This document shows, piece by piece, positions 15,548 to 24,470 of a DNA stretch of 32,963 nucleotides (position 1 is its first letter; the number at the start of each line of letters is the position of its first letter). The notes under the pieces were generated by a model. That model did not search any database. It saw nothing but the letters and a program-made list of their open reading frames with translations, and was not told where the DNA came from. Origin of the DNA: CAIWXH01 sp964555675. GTDB lineage: Bacteria; Chloroflexota; Chloroflexia; Chloroflexales; Chloroflexaceae. The DNA lies in contig CAZKTU010000052.1 of assembly GCA_964555675.1 (NCBI GenBank), forward strand, positions 1 through 32,963. The letters run 5' to 3'. The position numbers and the translations under genes were made by a program.

Positions 15548-16249
15548 ATGGGCCTTGCCTTTACTATCTTGCTGGCCGAGCTGAGCCCAGGGTCTGAATC
15601 ACATCTGATCCCAGTCCTCGAAGGCAACGGCTATATCGTCCGCACCGCACAAGGCCTGCCGGCCCTCCTCGAAACGTTCAGCCGCACCATCGACCTGGTC
15701 ATTCTCGAGCTATCCTCCCTCAGCGAACTTGAGCTCATGGCGCGCCTCCGCGCGGCCTGCACCTGCCCAATGCTGATCGTCGGCCCCTCGCGCGACGACC
15801 GGCTCCTCGTGGCCGCCCTCGAGCAGGGGGCCGACGACTATGTGCAACGGCCCTTCCGCACCGACGAGCTGCTGGCCAGGATCAGGGCCCAACTCAGGCG
15901 GCGCGACCGCAGCCAGGGCTTCAGCCTCACCTTCGGCCCACTCGCCATCGACCCCCACGAGCGTCAGGCAACCCGCGACGGCATGCCCCTCCCCCTCACC
16001 CCCGAGGAGTTCGCCCTCCTCGCCACCCTGGCGGCCCGCCCCGGCTACGCCTGCCCCAGCGCCCTGCTGCTTGAGCAGGTCTGGGGGCACGGCAGCCGCA
16101 ACGACACCGAGCTCCTCGCTCGCTCGATTGCGCACCTGCGCGACCTGGTCGAGCCCGACCCGCGGGCCCCGATCATCCTGGGCGGCACCCTCAGCCAGGG
16201 CTTCTGGCTGGGCGGCATCTCGCAGGAGCGCGAGCTGAACGGGGAGTGA
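15548..16249 (+). CDS. Atypical OmpR-family regulator with phospho-acceptor Asp replaced by Glu
   Basis: 233 aa: receiver-like domain (1-118) plus an OmpR/PhoB winged-helix domain (about 128-225). Start ATG 15548 has GGAG 7 nt upstream (15538-15541); in-frame sequence further upstream overlaps the promoter and the previous gene. In the receiver, DLVILEL places Glu54 where PhoB-type receivers have the phosphorylated Asp. The acidic pair is Glu11-Leu12 (the Asp is lost), the conserved Thr/Ser is Gly79, and the conserved Lys before Pro-Phe is Arg101. The output domain keeps LTPEEFALLATLAARPG and SIAHLRDLVEPDP. So the fold is intact but normal phosphorelay is unlikely. No histidine kinase is adjacent. 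It converges on the 72-aa minus-strand gene with 4 bp between stops. Confidence 0.88.
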   Translation: MGLAFTILLAELSPGSESHLIPVLEGNGYIVRTAQGLPALLETFSRTIDLVILELSSLSELELMARLRAACTCPMLIVGPSRDDRLLVAALEQGADDYVQRPFRTDELLARIRAQLRRRDRSQGFSLTFGPLAIDPHERQATRDGMPLPLTPEEFALLATLAARPGYACPSALLLEQVWGHGSRNDTELLARSIAHLRDLVEPDPRAPIILGGTLSQGFWLGGISQERELNGE

Positions 16250-16253
16250 GCCA

Positions 16254-16472
16254 CTAGCGCCGCTCGACGCCCGTGGCCACGTTCATCAGGTAGCTAACCC
16301 TGACGGGGTCGCCGGGGCGCGGGTCGGCATAGACGCTCTCGGCGCCCAGGCGCGCGCGGCGCTGCTGCTCCTCGCCCACGTGGGTGTAGGCCAGGTCGTA
16401 GAGGATGGTCCCGTGGATGCTCACGGCCTGCACGGCGTCGATCACGGCCTCGCGGGCCCCGCTCATGATCAT
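16254..16472 (-). CDS. Conserved-looking small protein, 72 aa, unknown function
   Basis: Not recognised. Supported as a gene by a good ribosome site (AGGAG, 8 nt before the ATG at 16472) and by position: it begins 11 bp after the second M16 gene, whose stop codon touches the ribosome site. The product is soluble-looking, with no TM segment or signal; the N-terminal half is likely helical (AREAVIDAVQAVSI) and the C-terminal half has PRPGDPVRVSYLMN, suggestive of a small beta region. Downstream of a peptidase pair it could be an accessory factor, but that is guesswork. ATG and ATG+2 codons are both possible starts. Confidence 0.6.
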   Translation of the reverse strand: MIMSGAREAVIDAVQAVSIHGTILYDLAYTHVGEEQQRRARLGAESVYADPRPGDPVRVSYLMNVATGVERR

Positions 16473-16483
16473 TGTTTGCGCTC

Positions 16484-17766
<1,283 letters not shown>

Positions 17767-17770
<4 letters not shown>

Positions 17771-19062
17771 GAGGCTTCTCCCTGCTCCTCGCTGGGCACG
17801 AAGTGCCCAACCACTCGCCGGCGCTCGGTCAGGTAGGTCTGGGCGACGCGGCGCACGTCCTCGGCGCTGACCGCCGTCAGGTCCTCGAGCAGGGTGTCGA
17901 CGCGCGTATAGCTGTCGAGCACCTCCCACATGCCGATCTGCATGGCCTGGTTGGTCACACTCTCGAGGCTGTAGGCGATCTGGGCCCGCACCTGCTTGAG
18001 GATGCGCGACAGCTCGGCCCCGTCGATGCCGTCCTGCTGAATCTTGCTGATCTCGCCCACCAGGGCCGCCTCGACCTCGGCGGCGCTATGATCCTCGCGC
18101 ACGGTCGCGCTCAGCTCGAAGAGGAAGGGGTCGCGCGAGGGGAGGTAGCCGCTATAGGCGGCGGCGGCCAGCTCGGTTTCGACCAGGGCCTTGTAGATGC
18201 GGGCGCTGCGGTTGGTCTGGGCGCCGCCGCCCATAAAATGGGGCGACTTGGCCCCGCTGAGCACGGCGTCGAGCACGGCCATGGGCGCGAAGTCGGGGCT
18301 GCGGCAGTCGGGGGCCAGATAGCCGATCTGCACATACTCGGCGGGGCCGGGCCGCCTGATCACGATCCGCCGCTCGCCCTGGGGCTCGGGCTCGACGGCG
18401 CGCACCCCGGGCAGCTCGGGGCCGGGCGGCAGATCGCCGAAGTAGCGCTCGACCTGGGCCAGCAGCTTGTCGGTGGCGAAGTCGCCCACCAGCACCAGCA
18501 CCGCGTTACGCGGCATATAGAAGGTCTGGTAGTAGCCGTACAGCTCGTCGCGAGTCATGGCCAGCAGGTCGCCCTTGTAGCCGATCACCGGGTGGTGGTA
18601 GGGGTGGGCGGTGAAGGCCATGGCCTTGACGGCCTCGTCGAGCCAGGTCTCGGGGTAGTTGGCGTAGCCCTCGAGCTCGGAGATAATCACCGTGCGCTCG
18701 CTCTCGGTCTCGGCCGGGTCGAAGAGCGCGTTGACCATGCGGTCCGCCTCGAGGCGCAGCCCGAGCTCGATCCGGTCGGCCGGCAGGGTCTCGTAGTAGG
18801 CCGTGTAGTCGATCCAGGTGAAGCCGTTGAAGGTGCCGCCGTTGCGGGCGATCAGGCGGTCGATCTCGCCCTTGGGGACCGTGGGCGTACCCTTGAAGAG
18901 CATATGCTCGACCCAGTGCGAGATGCCCGTCTGGCCCGCCGGCTCGTTGCGGCTGCCCACCCGATACCAGACCCAGCTGGTGGCCACCGGCGCGCTGTGG
19001 ACCTCGCGGGTCAGGACGAGCATTCCATTCGGCAGGCGATGGGCCTCGACAGGAGCGGTCAT
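17767..19062 (-). CDS. M16 family zinc metallopeptidase, catalytic subunit
   Basis: 431 aa from ATG 19062, which has AGGAGG just upstream; the in-frame GTG at 19077 would place that ribosome site inside the gene. The inverted zinc motif HWVEH is at 49-53 and the third ligand is Glu129, exactly the HxxEH-x76-E spacing of M16 peptidases. Other typical pieces: LPNGMLVLTREVHSAPVATS (20 residues), GTFNGFTWIDYTAYYETLP, and HPVIGYKGDLLAMTRDEL. No signal peptide, so probably a cytosolic peptide-degrading enzyme. It forms a heterodimer-type pair with the following zinc-less subunit. First gene of the minus-strand operon. Confidence 0.94.
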
Positions 19063-19118
19063 AGGGCCTCCTGGCACGCTATGTGTACTTGGCGCATGGG
19101 GCGCGGCGAGCGCCCACC

Positions 19119-19124
19119 ATTATA
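19119..19124 (-). promoter_or_regulatory. Candidate -10 box of the M16 operon
   Basis: TATAAT on the minus strand, giving a leader of about 50 nt to ATG 19062. No convincing -35 found. It lies in the 75-bp divergent gap shared with the small TM protein gene. Confidence 0.4.
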
Positions 19125-19137
19125 CAGGAGCCAGCAG

Positions 19138-19488
19138 ATGAGCGCCTACGATAATAACCGCGATACCTACGACGAGCAGCCCTTCAGGGCGGAACGCGAC
19201 GCGCGGGCGGGGTACAGACCGGGCTGGATCTGGATCCCCCTGGCGGCGACCCTGCTGCTGATCATCCTGGTGGTCGCCAGCGGATTCATCTTCGGCGGCT
19301 ACAATGATCGCACACGCGGCTACGACAATGGCACGGCCATCGAGCAGAGCGGCGGCGACACCACCATGCCGAACCTGGCCACCCCCGTGGCCAACCCCGG
19401 CGCCCCCGAGGACGGCGCCGCGCCCCTGCCCGGGCGCCCCCTGGTGCGTCCCGAGGAGGCCCCGCCCCTGGCCAACGACGGGCAGTAG
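19138..19488 (+). CDS. Small single-TM protein, 116 aa, unknown function
   Basis: Not recognised. The start at 19138 has AGGAG 8 nt upstream; the frame is open further upstream only as shadow of the divergent M16 gene. The N-terminus is polar and Asp/Tyr/Arg-rich (about 1-28), then one strong TM helix (WIPLAATLLLIILVVASGFIF, near 31-52), then a Gly/Asp/Pro-rich disordered tail. Positive residues before the TM and none just after suggest N-in, tail outside. The tail has no cysteines and no enzyme motif. It ends 34 bp from the convergent alpha/beta hydrolase stop, with only a 5-bp hairpin (19494-19509) between. Confidence 0.72.
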   Translation: MSAYDNNRDTYDEQPFRAERDARAGYRPGWIWIPLAATLLLIILVVASGFIFGGYNDRTRGYDNGTAIEQSGGDTTMPNLATPVANPGAPEDGAAPLPGRPLVRPEEAPPLANDGQ

Positions 19489-19522
19489 CCCGGCGTGTCT
19501 CACCACACGGCTTGTGCTACGC

Positions 19523-20452
19523 CTACACCTGCGGTCTGGCGGCGGTCTCGAGCTCGGCCGCGAAGTCGCGCACGAAGCGCACCAGGCGCCGCGGCCGCTC
19601 CTGCTGGGGTAGGTGGCCGCAGCCGGGCAGCAGCAGCACCCTGGCGCCCGGGAGGTTATCGCGAAAGAACTCGAACGAGCCCGCGGGCAAGAAGCGGTCG
19701 CGCGCCCCCCACACCAGGGCCGTCGGCACACTGATCCGGCGCAAATCCTCGGGGGTGAAGAACTCCTCGAGGTCGGCCGACTCGACGAAGGAGCGCACAG
19801 CGTCGCGCAAGAACAGGTCCTGGAAGCCGCGCTGGCCGAGGTAGAGGGCCGGGTTGACCCGCCCGAACATCTGGCGATAGATCAGGCGCACCGAGCGCAG
19901 GTCGCGCACCGACACCGTATTGACGAAGGGCTCCCACGAGGCGCGACCGGCGAGCATAGCCCCGCCCGGGTCGAGCAACACGATCCCGCGTGTCAGCTCG
20001 GGCGAGAGCTCGGAGAGGCGCGCCGCGATCCAGCCGCCCATCGAGTTGCCGACGAGCAGGGCCGGGCGGCCGATCACTTCGCTGATGAAGGCCTGGATGA
20101 CGGCCACATGCTCGCCGATCGTGGCGAAGCGCCGGCCGGGCGGGTAGCCGCTCTGGCCGAAGCCGGGCAGGTCGAGGGCGTAGACCGGCCCGAGGTGGGC
20201 CAGGCCCCTGATCGAGAAAGCCCAGGTGAGGGCGCTGTCGGCGATTCCGTGGAGCAGGAGGACCGGCAGGTCGTTGCCGGCGGCCCGGGCGGGGGCGTGA
20301 TAGTAGTGGAGCAGGATGCCCGCGAGGCGGCGCTCGTGGCTGCTCACCCCGGCCCGCAGCATCGCCCTGCGGGTAATGCCGAGGGCCAGGGGCACGACCA
20401 CGCGCGAGAGCGAGCCGCCGAACTCAAGCCGCCGCCGGACAGACTGCTCCAT
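19523..20452 (-). CDS. Alpha/beta hydrolase
   Basis: 309 aa, start with GGTGAGG upstream. Complete triad on the canonical fold: nucleophile Ser137 in GNSMGG, acid Asp252 in WGARDRFLP, base His280 in PGCGHLPQ; oxyanion motif LLLHGIADS (66-74). A helical lid of about 70 residues (165-235) separates strands 6 and 7. The first 45 residues are basic with a moderately hydrophobic stretch (VVVPLALGI) that might loosely associate with membrane. The substrate cannot be predicted; esterase, lipase or C-C hydrolase activities are all possible. It lies downstream of galK on the same strand but across the assembly gap, so operon membership is unknown. Confidence 0.9.
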   Translation of the reverse strand: MEQSVRRRLEFGGSLSRVVVPLALGITRRAMLRAGVSSHERRLAGILLHYYHAPARAAGNDLPVLLLHGIADSALTWAFSIRGLAHLGPVYALDLPGFGQSGYPPGRRFATIGEHVAVIQAFISEVIGRPALLVGNSMGGWIAARLSELSPELTRGIVLLDPGGAMLAGRASWEPFVNTVSVRDLRSVRLIYRQMFGRVNPALYLGQRGFQDLFLRDAVRSFVESADLEEFFTPEDLRRISVPTALVWGARDRFLPAGSFEFFRDNLPGARVLLLPGCGHLPQQERPRRLVRFVRDFAAELETAARPQV

Positions 20453-20524
20453 GGGGCCTCACCTTCTTCACCCAGACCAACAGACACGGCCGCGCCTACG
20501 ACATAAACGTCGCCACAGGAGATT

Positions 20525-20553
20525 TGCGCGAGGGCTTGGGAGGGCCTAGCCCC
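20525..20553 (+). repeat. Diverged third copy of the GGGAGGG repeat, at the gap edge
   Basis: 24 of 29 bases match 3798-3826 region of the tandem repeat (both contain TGGGAGGGC and TAGCCCC at the same spacing). It ends 16 bp before the N-run, which fits a dispersed repeat breaking the assembly. Confidence 0.5.
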
Positions 20554-20569
20554 AGTACGGGCGCACCCA

Positions 20570-20669
20570 NNNNNNNNNNNNNNNNNNNNNNNNNNNNNNN
20601 NNNNNNNNNNNNNNNNNNNNNNNNNNNNNNNNNNNNNNNNNNNNNNNNNNNNNNNNNNNNNNNNNNNNN
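20570..20669. other. Assembly gap (100 N)
   Basis: Exactly 100 N, the usual placeholder for a scaffold gap of unknown length. The last residues of GalK fall inside it. The right edge begins with a perfect hairpin, ACGCCCTC-a-GAGGGCGT (20670-20686), inside galK; the left edge carries the repeat copy. Reading frames must not be carried across. Confidence 0.98.
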
Positions 20670-21811
20670 ACGCCCTCAGAGGGCGTACAGACGAGGATGG
20701 TGGCCTCGCGGCCGACGCGCTCGCGGTACTGGGCGCCCAGGGCCTCGACAAACCCCTCGACGGCCCCGGTCTGCACCAGGCTCACGGTGCTGCCGCCGAA
20801 GCCGCCGCCGGTGATGCGCGAGCCATAGCAGCCCGGCAAGGTGCGGGCGATCTCGACCAGGGTATCGATCTCGGGCACGCTGACCTCGTAGTCGTCGCGC
20901 AGACTGGCGTGCGACTCGTACATCAGCACGCCAAAACCGGCGAGGTCGCCGCTCTCGAGGGCGTCGGCGGCCAGCAGTGTGCGGCCGATCTCGCTCACCA
21001 CGTGGCGGGCCCTGGGCAGCACGGCGGGGGGCAGCAGGTCGAGGTTGGCGGCGAGCTGCTCGACGCTCACGTCGCGCAGGGCGCTGATCCGCGGCAGGCG
21101 CTGGCGCAGCAGCGTGACCGCCTCCTCACAGGCGGCGCGCCGCTCGTTATACTCGGATCCCACCAGCGAGTGGCGCACATTGCTGTCGCAGACCACGATC
21201 CGCACGTCGGGCGGGATGGGGATGGTTTTATAACTCAGGTCGCGGCAGTCGAGCAGCAGGGCGTGGCCGGCCCGCCCGAGGGCCGCCATAAACTGGTCCA
21301 TGATCCCGCACTGCATGCCGACGAAGCTGTTCTCGGCGCCCTGGGCGAGCAGGGCCAACTCCTCGCCGAGCAGGTTGATATTATTGAGCAGCTGCATCGC
21401 GTAGCCGACCGAGACCTCGAGGGAGGCCGAGGAAGAGAGGCCGCTGCCCAAGGGCACGTTGCTTTCGATCAGCAGGTCGGCGCCGACCAGGGGCAGGTCG
21501 CGGGCGAGCAGGCCTTTGACCACGCCGCGCACATAGTTGCTCCAGGGGTGATCGACACTATGCTCGATCTGCTCGATCGAGAAGCTGTCCTCGGCGTCGA
21601 AGTTCGCGCTGTAGACCCGCACAATATGGTCGGTGCGCGAGCGCGCCGCCACAAAGGTGGCCCGATCGATGGCGATCGGCAGGACGAAACCCTCGTTATA
21701 GTCGGTGTGCTCGCCGATCAAGTTGACTCGCCCGGGGGCGCGCACGATCAGGCGGGGGCGAATCCCATAGCGGGCGGCAAAGGCGTCGCGAAGCTCGCTG
21801 ATCTCAGGCAT
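20670..21811 (-). CDS. galK: Galactokinase (3' end missing in gap)
   Basis: ATP-dependent phosphorylation of D-galactose to galactose-1-phosphate, first step of the Leloir pathway. GHMP kinase features: RAPGRVNLIGEHTDYNEGFV (20 residues, the galactokinase signature), VPLGSGLSSSASLEVS as the ATP-binding motif 2, MQCGIMDQF with the catalytic Asp, and the C-terminal motif ITGGGFGGSTVSLV. Start 21811 is chosen because GGAGA lies 5 nt upstream; ATG 21823 in frame has a weaker site. The readable protein is about 380 residues and stops at CTPSEG, where homologues have only a few residues left, so very little is lost. It follows selB by 47 bp on the same strand. No galT or galE is in the window. Confidence 0.95.
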
Positions 21812-21858
21812 GGAAATCTCCATCTCAGCAATCGACCGGGCCAGCGTATACTACCACA

Positions 21859-23739
21859 TCAGGCCAGGACCCGGCCCTCACCCTCGCGGCGAGTGACCTT
21901 GCGCTCGTCGAGGTGCTCGAGGAAGGCCAGGGCGTATTTGCGGCTGCTGCCGAAGCGGTCGCGCATGCCGCCTACACTGACGCTGCCCTCGGCAAGCACC
22001 GTCACCCGCACCCAGGCCAGCAGCTCGTCGTAGGTCTGGGGCAGGAAGTAGACCTCGGGGGTGACCCGCACCAGCAGGCGCCTGTCGAGGGCCCAGGCCA
22101 GCAGTTCGCCGTCGAGCTCGGGGGCGGGCGGGCTGTAGGGCGCCCGAGCCATGGCCGCCAGGGCCCCATCGAGGGCGCGCCGCTCGGCCGGGGCGGGCTG
22201 CGGGTCGTGCTCGGCCAGCCAGACGCTGGTCTCGTCCCGGCCCACGAGCTCGCGCCGGGCCGCCTCCTCGACGAAGGGACCCAGGGCGCGGGGCGTCAGC
22301 CGCAGCTTCTGGCGCAGCTCCTCGCGCGGCATGCCCCGCCTGAGAGGGAACTTCGTGTGGTACGCGCGCAGGGTCGGGGGCAGGCGCTCGACCAGCTTCT
22401 GCCAGCCGCCGGGCGAGACCAGCAGACCCGCCGCGCTGCGCTCCGGGGTCTCCTTGTCGTCCGGCAGCACCAGCAGGCGTCCCTCCTCGCGCAGCCGGGC
22501 GAGCAGCGTGAGGGCCAGGGGCGCAGGCACGGCGGCGGCGGCCGCGACCTCATCCCAGGGGCGGGGCGGGCCGTCGCCCTGGGCCTGCAGCAGCAGCTCG
22601 GCGGGGTCGCCGCGGGCGAGAGTCTCGAGGGCGGCAACCACCTCGGGGCGGAAGCGGCGATGGCGCGGCGGATGGGGGTCGATCACGTGACCGCCGGCCA
22701 CCGTGCGGCTGGGCGAGGCCACCCGCAGGATGCAGCGGTCGCCGCGGGCCACGGCCACAGGCGCCTCGAGGCGCAGCTGGGCCCAGCCCTCGGCCCCGGG
22801 CGCGAGGCTCTCGGCGTCGAGCAGGGTCACCCGGCAGCGCACCTCGCTCGCCCCGCTGAACAGGTCGAGGGCGGTGTTCTGGGCCAGCGGCGCGGGGGCG
22901 TCGGCGAGGACGCGCAGGCGCAGGTCGAGGATGGAGGTCGGGCGCAGCACGCCGGGGGGGGCCAGAACGTCGCCGCGCCTCACCTCGCTGTGGTGAACGC
23001 CGGCCAGGTTGACCGCCACGCGGGTGCCGGGGAGGGCCGTGTCGCCCTTCTGGCCGTGGGTCTGCAGGCCGCGCACGCGGGCGGCCAGGCCCGTCGGCAG
23101 CACGGCGAGCTCGTCGCCGACGCGCAGGGGGCCGTCGATCAGCGTGCCGGTCACGACGGTGCCGAAGCCGCCGATCGTGAACGAGCGGTCGACCGGCAGG
23201 CGCGGCGCGCCGCGGGCGCCGCTGCGCGAGGGCGTGGCGTCGAGCACGGCGTCGAGGGCCGCCCGCAGGGCGTCGAGGCCCAGGCCGCTGCGGGCCGACA
23301 CCGGCACGATCGGGGCGCCGGCCAGGCTGGTCGCCCGCAGACGCTCGGCGACCTCCTCGCGCACCAGCTCGAGCCAGTCGGCGTCGACCAGGTCGGCCTT
23401 AGTCAGGGCGACCACCCCATGGCGCACCTCGAGCAGGTCGAGGATGGCCAGGTGCTCGGCGGTCTGAGGCATCACAGCCTCGTCGGCGGCCACCACCAGT
23501 AGGGCCGCGTCGAAGCCGCCCACCCCGGCCAGCATATTCTTGATGAAGCGCTCGTGGCCGGGTACGTCGACCAGACTCACGCTGCGGCCGCTGGGCAGGG
23601 TCAGCCAGGCGAAGCCCAGGTCGATCGTCATCTCGCGCCGCTGCTCCTCCTCCCAGCGGTCGGGATCGATCCCGGTCAGGGTCTTCACCAGGGTGGACTT
23701 GCCGTGGTCCACATGGCCAGCCGTGCCAATCACATACAT
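21859..23739 (-). CDS. selB: Selenocysteine-specific translation elongation factor
   Basis: Brings Sec-tRNA to the ribosome at UGA codons marked by a SECIS element. 626 aa, close to the known length of about 610-640. The N-terminus is an EF-Tu-like GTPase: GHVDHGKST (8-16), DVPGHERFIKNML as switch II, TKADLVDA as the guanine motif, and the shortened SelB-type domain II with RSFTIGGFGTVVTGTL. The C-terminal about 250 residues are winged-helix repeats (LRAYHTKFPLRRGMPREELR, VSVGGMRDRFGSSRKYALAF, each 20 residues), ending in the RNA-binding last wing. Start 23739 has GAGAGG upstream. No selA, selC or selD is visible; they may lie elsewhere. Divergent from the AlkA-type gene with 42 bp between. 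Confidence 0.96.
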   Translation of the reverse strand: MYVIGTAGHVDHGKSTLVKTLTGIDPDRWEEEQRREMTIDLGFAWLTLPSGRSVSLVDVPGHERFIKNMLAGVGGFDAALLVVAADEAVMPQTAEHLAILDLLEVRHGVVALTKADLVDADWLELVREEVAERLRATSLAGAPIVPVSARSGLGLDALRAALDAVLDATPSRSGARGAPRLPVDRSFTIGGFGTVVTGTLIDGPLRVGDELAVLPTGLAARVRGLQTHGQKGDTALPGTRVAVNLAGVHHSEVRRGDVLAPPGVLRPTSILDLRLRVLADAPAPLAQNTALDLFSGASEVRCRVTLLDAESLAPGAEGWAQLRLEAPVAVARGDRCILRVASPSRTVAGGHVIDPHPPRHRRFRPEVVAALETLARGDPAELLLQAQGDGPPRPWDEVAAAAAVPAPLALTLLARLREEGRLLVLPDDKETPERSAAGLLVSPGGWQKLVERLPPTLRAYHTKFPLRRGMPREELRQKLRLTPRALGPFVEEAARRELVGRDETSVWLAEHDPQPAPAERRALDGALAAMARAPYSPPAPELDGELLAWALDRRLLVRVTPEVYFLPQTYDELLAWVRVTVLAEGSVSVGGMRDRFGSSRKYALAFLEHLDERKVTRREGEGRVLA

Positions 23740-23766
23740 GCGGGCCTCTCAACGGCAGGGAAACTG

Positions 23767-23775
23767 TGTTATTTT
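23767..23775 (+). promoter_or_regulatory. Possible extended -10 for the AlkA-type gene
   Basis: TGtTATTTT. The last base is 6 bp before ATG 23782, so transcription would begin at or beside the start codon (leaderless mRNA). There is no Shine-Dalgarno sequence upstream of that ATG, which agrees. Confidence 0.35.
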
Positions 23776-23779
23776 AGCA
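23771..23779 (-). promoter_or_regulatory. Extended -10 promoter of selB
   Basis: On the minus strand, TGcTAAAAT. Predicted start near 23764, giving a 25-nt leader with a good ribosome site. It overlaps the opposing AlkA -10 base for base. Confidence 0.5.
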
Positions 23780-23781
23780 CA

Positions 23782-24384
23782 ATGAGCACCTTCCCCGACT
23801 ATAATGCCGCGATCGCCCACCTGCGCGCCGCCGACCCCGTGCTGGCCGGCGTGATCGAGACGATCGGCCCCTGCGAGCTCCAGCCGACCGGCCACAGCTT
23901 CGCGACCCTGGTCGACGCGATTGTCTCGCAGCAGATCTCGGTCAAGGCCGCCCAGGCGATCCTGGCCCGCCTGACGGCCGCCGTCGGCGCCCTGACCCCC
24001 GCCGCCATCCTCGCCGCCGACGAGCCGACCCTGCGCGGCGCCGGCCTCTCGGGCCAGAAGGCCCGCTACCTGCACGACCTGGCGACCCACGCCGCCGCGG
24101 GGGCCCTCGACCAGCTGCCCGCCCTCGACGACGACGCGGCGATCGCGGCCCTCATCAGCATCAAGGGCGTGGGACGCTGGACCGCCGAGATCTATCTGCT
24201 CTTCGCCCTGGGCCGCCCCGACATCCTGCCCGCCGACGACCTCGGCCTGCGCTACGCCGTGCAACAGTTCTACGCGCTCCCCGCGCCGCCCCCCGCCGCA
24301 GCCGTGCGGGCCCTCGGCGAGCCCTGGCGCCCCCACCGCAGCGTCGCCGCCTGGTACCTCTGGCGCGGGCGGCGTATGCTCTGA
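23782..24384 (+). CDS. alkA: DNA-3-methyladenine glycosylase, AlkA-type HhH-GPD
   Basis: Base-excision repair of alkylated purines. 200 aa: shorter than E. coli AlkA (about 282) because the N-terminal accessory domain is absent; this short form is common. Features: VDAIVSQQISVKAA (44-57), the helix-hairpin-helix LISIKGVGRWTAE (about 124-136) and the catalytic Asp153 in PADDLGLR. No Fe-S cysteine loop, so it is not an Nth/MutY type. Start ATG 23782 lacks a ribosome site and follows the candidate -10 directly, so translation may be leaderless. It shares a 42-bp divergent gap with selB. The frame is open upstream only as selB shadow. Confidence 0.9.
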   Translation: MSTFPDYNAAIAHLRAADPVLAGVIETIGPCELQPTGHSFATLVDAIVSQQISVKAAQAILARLTAAVGALTPAAILAADEPTLRGAGLSGQKARYLHDLATHAAAGALDQLPALDDDAAIAALISIKGVGRWTAEIYLLFALGRPDILPADDLGLRYAVQQFYALPAPPPAAAVRALGEPWRPHRSVAAWYLWRGRRML

Positions 24385-24418
24385 GCCTCCTGGCCCGAGC
24401 CGGTTGTCGCATCTTACT

Positions 24419-24447
24419 TTGCATTACAAACTATCTCGTGCTATGAT
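24419..24447 (+). promoter_or_regulatory. Sigma70-type promoter of rph
   Basis: TTGCAT (24419-24424), 17-bp spacer, TATGAT (24442-24447) with extended TGc. Predicted start near 24454. GGGAG at 24461-24465 is the ribosome site for ATG 24471. Confidence 0.75.
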
Positions 24448-24470
24448 ATGTCAAGACAGCGGGAGACACT

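Noticed and set aside
19121..19126. TATACA as a plus-strand -10 for the small TM protein
   Set aside because: Transcription would begin downstream of the ribosome site, so it cannot serve that gene; the same bases fit a minus-strand -10 better.
19495..19508. 14-bp sequence identical (inverted) to 3900-3913
   Set aside because: In 33 kb a few 14-bp matches are expected by chance on both strands, and the flanks do not match.
20546..20669. galK reading frame continued through the N-run to a stop at 20546
   Set aside because: The 100 N are a placeholder of unknown length, so frame cannot be carried across, and GalK should end within a few residues of the gap edge.
24449..24458. TGTC-aa-GACA palindrome and minus-strand TTGACA in the rph leader
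   Set aside because: Too short for an operator on its own, and no -10 box follows the TTGACA at normal spacing on the minus strand.
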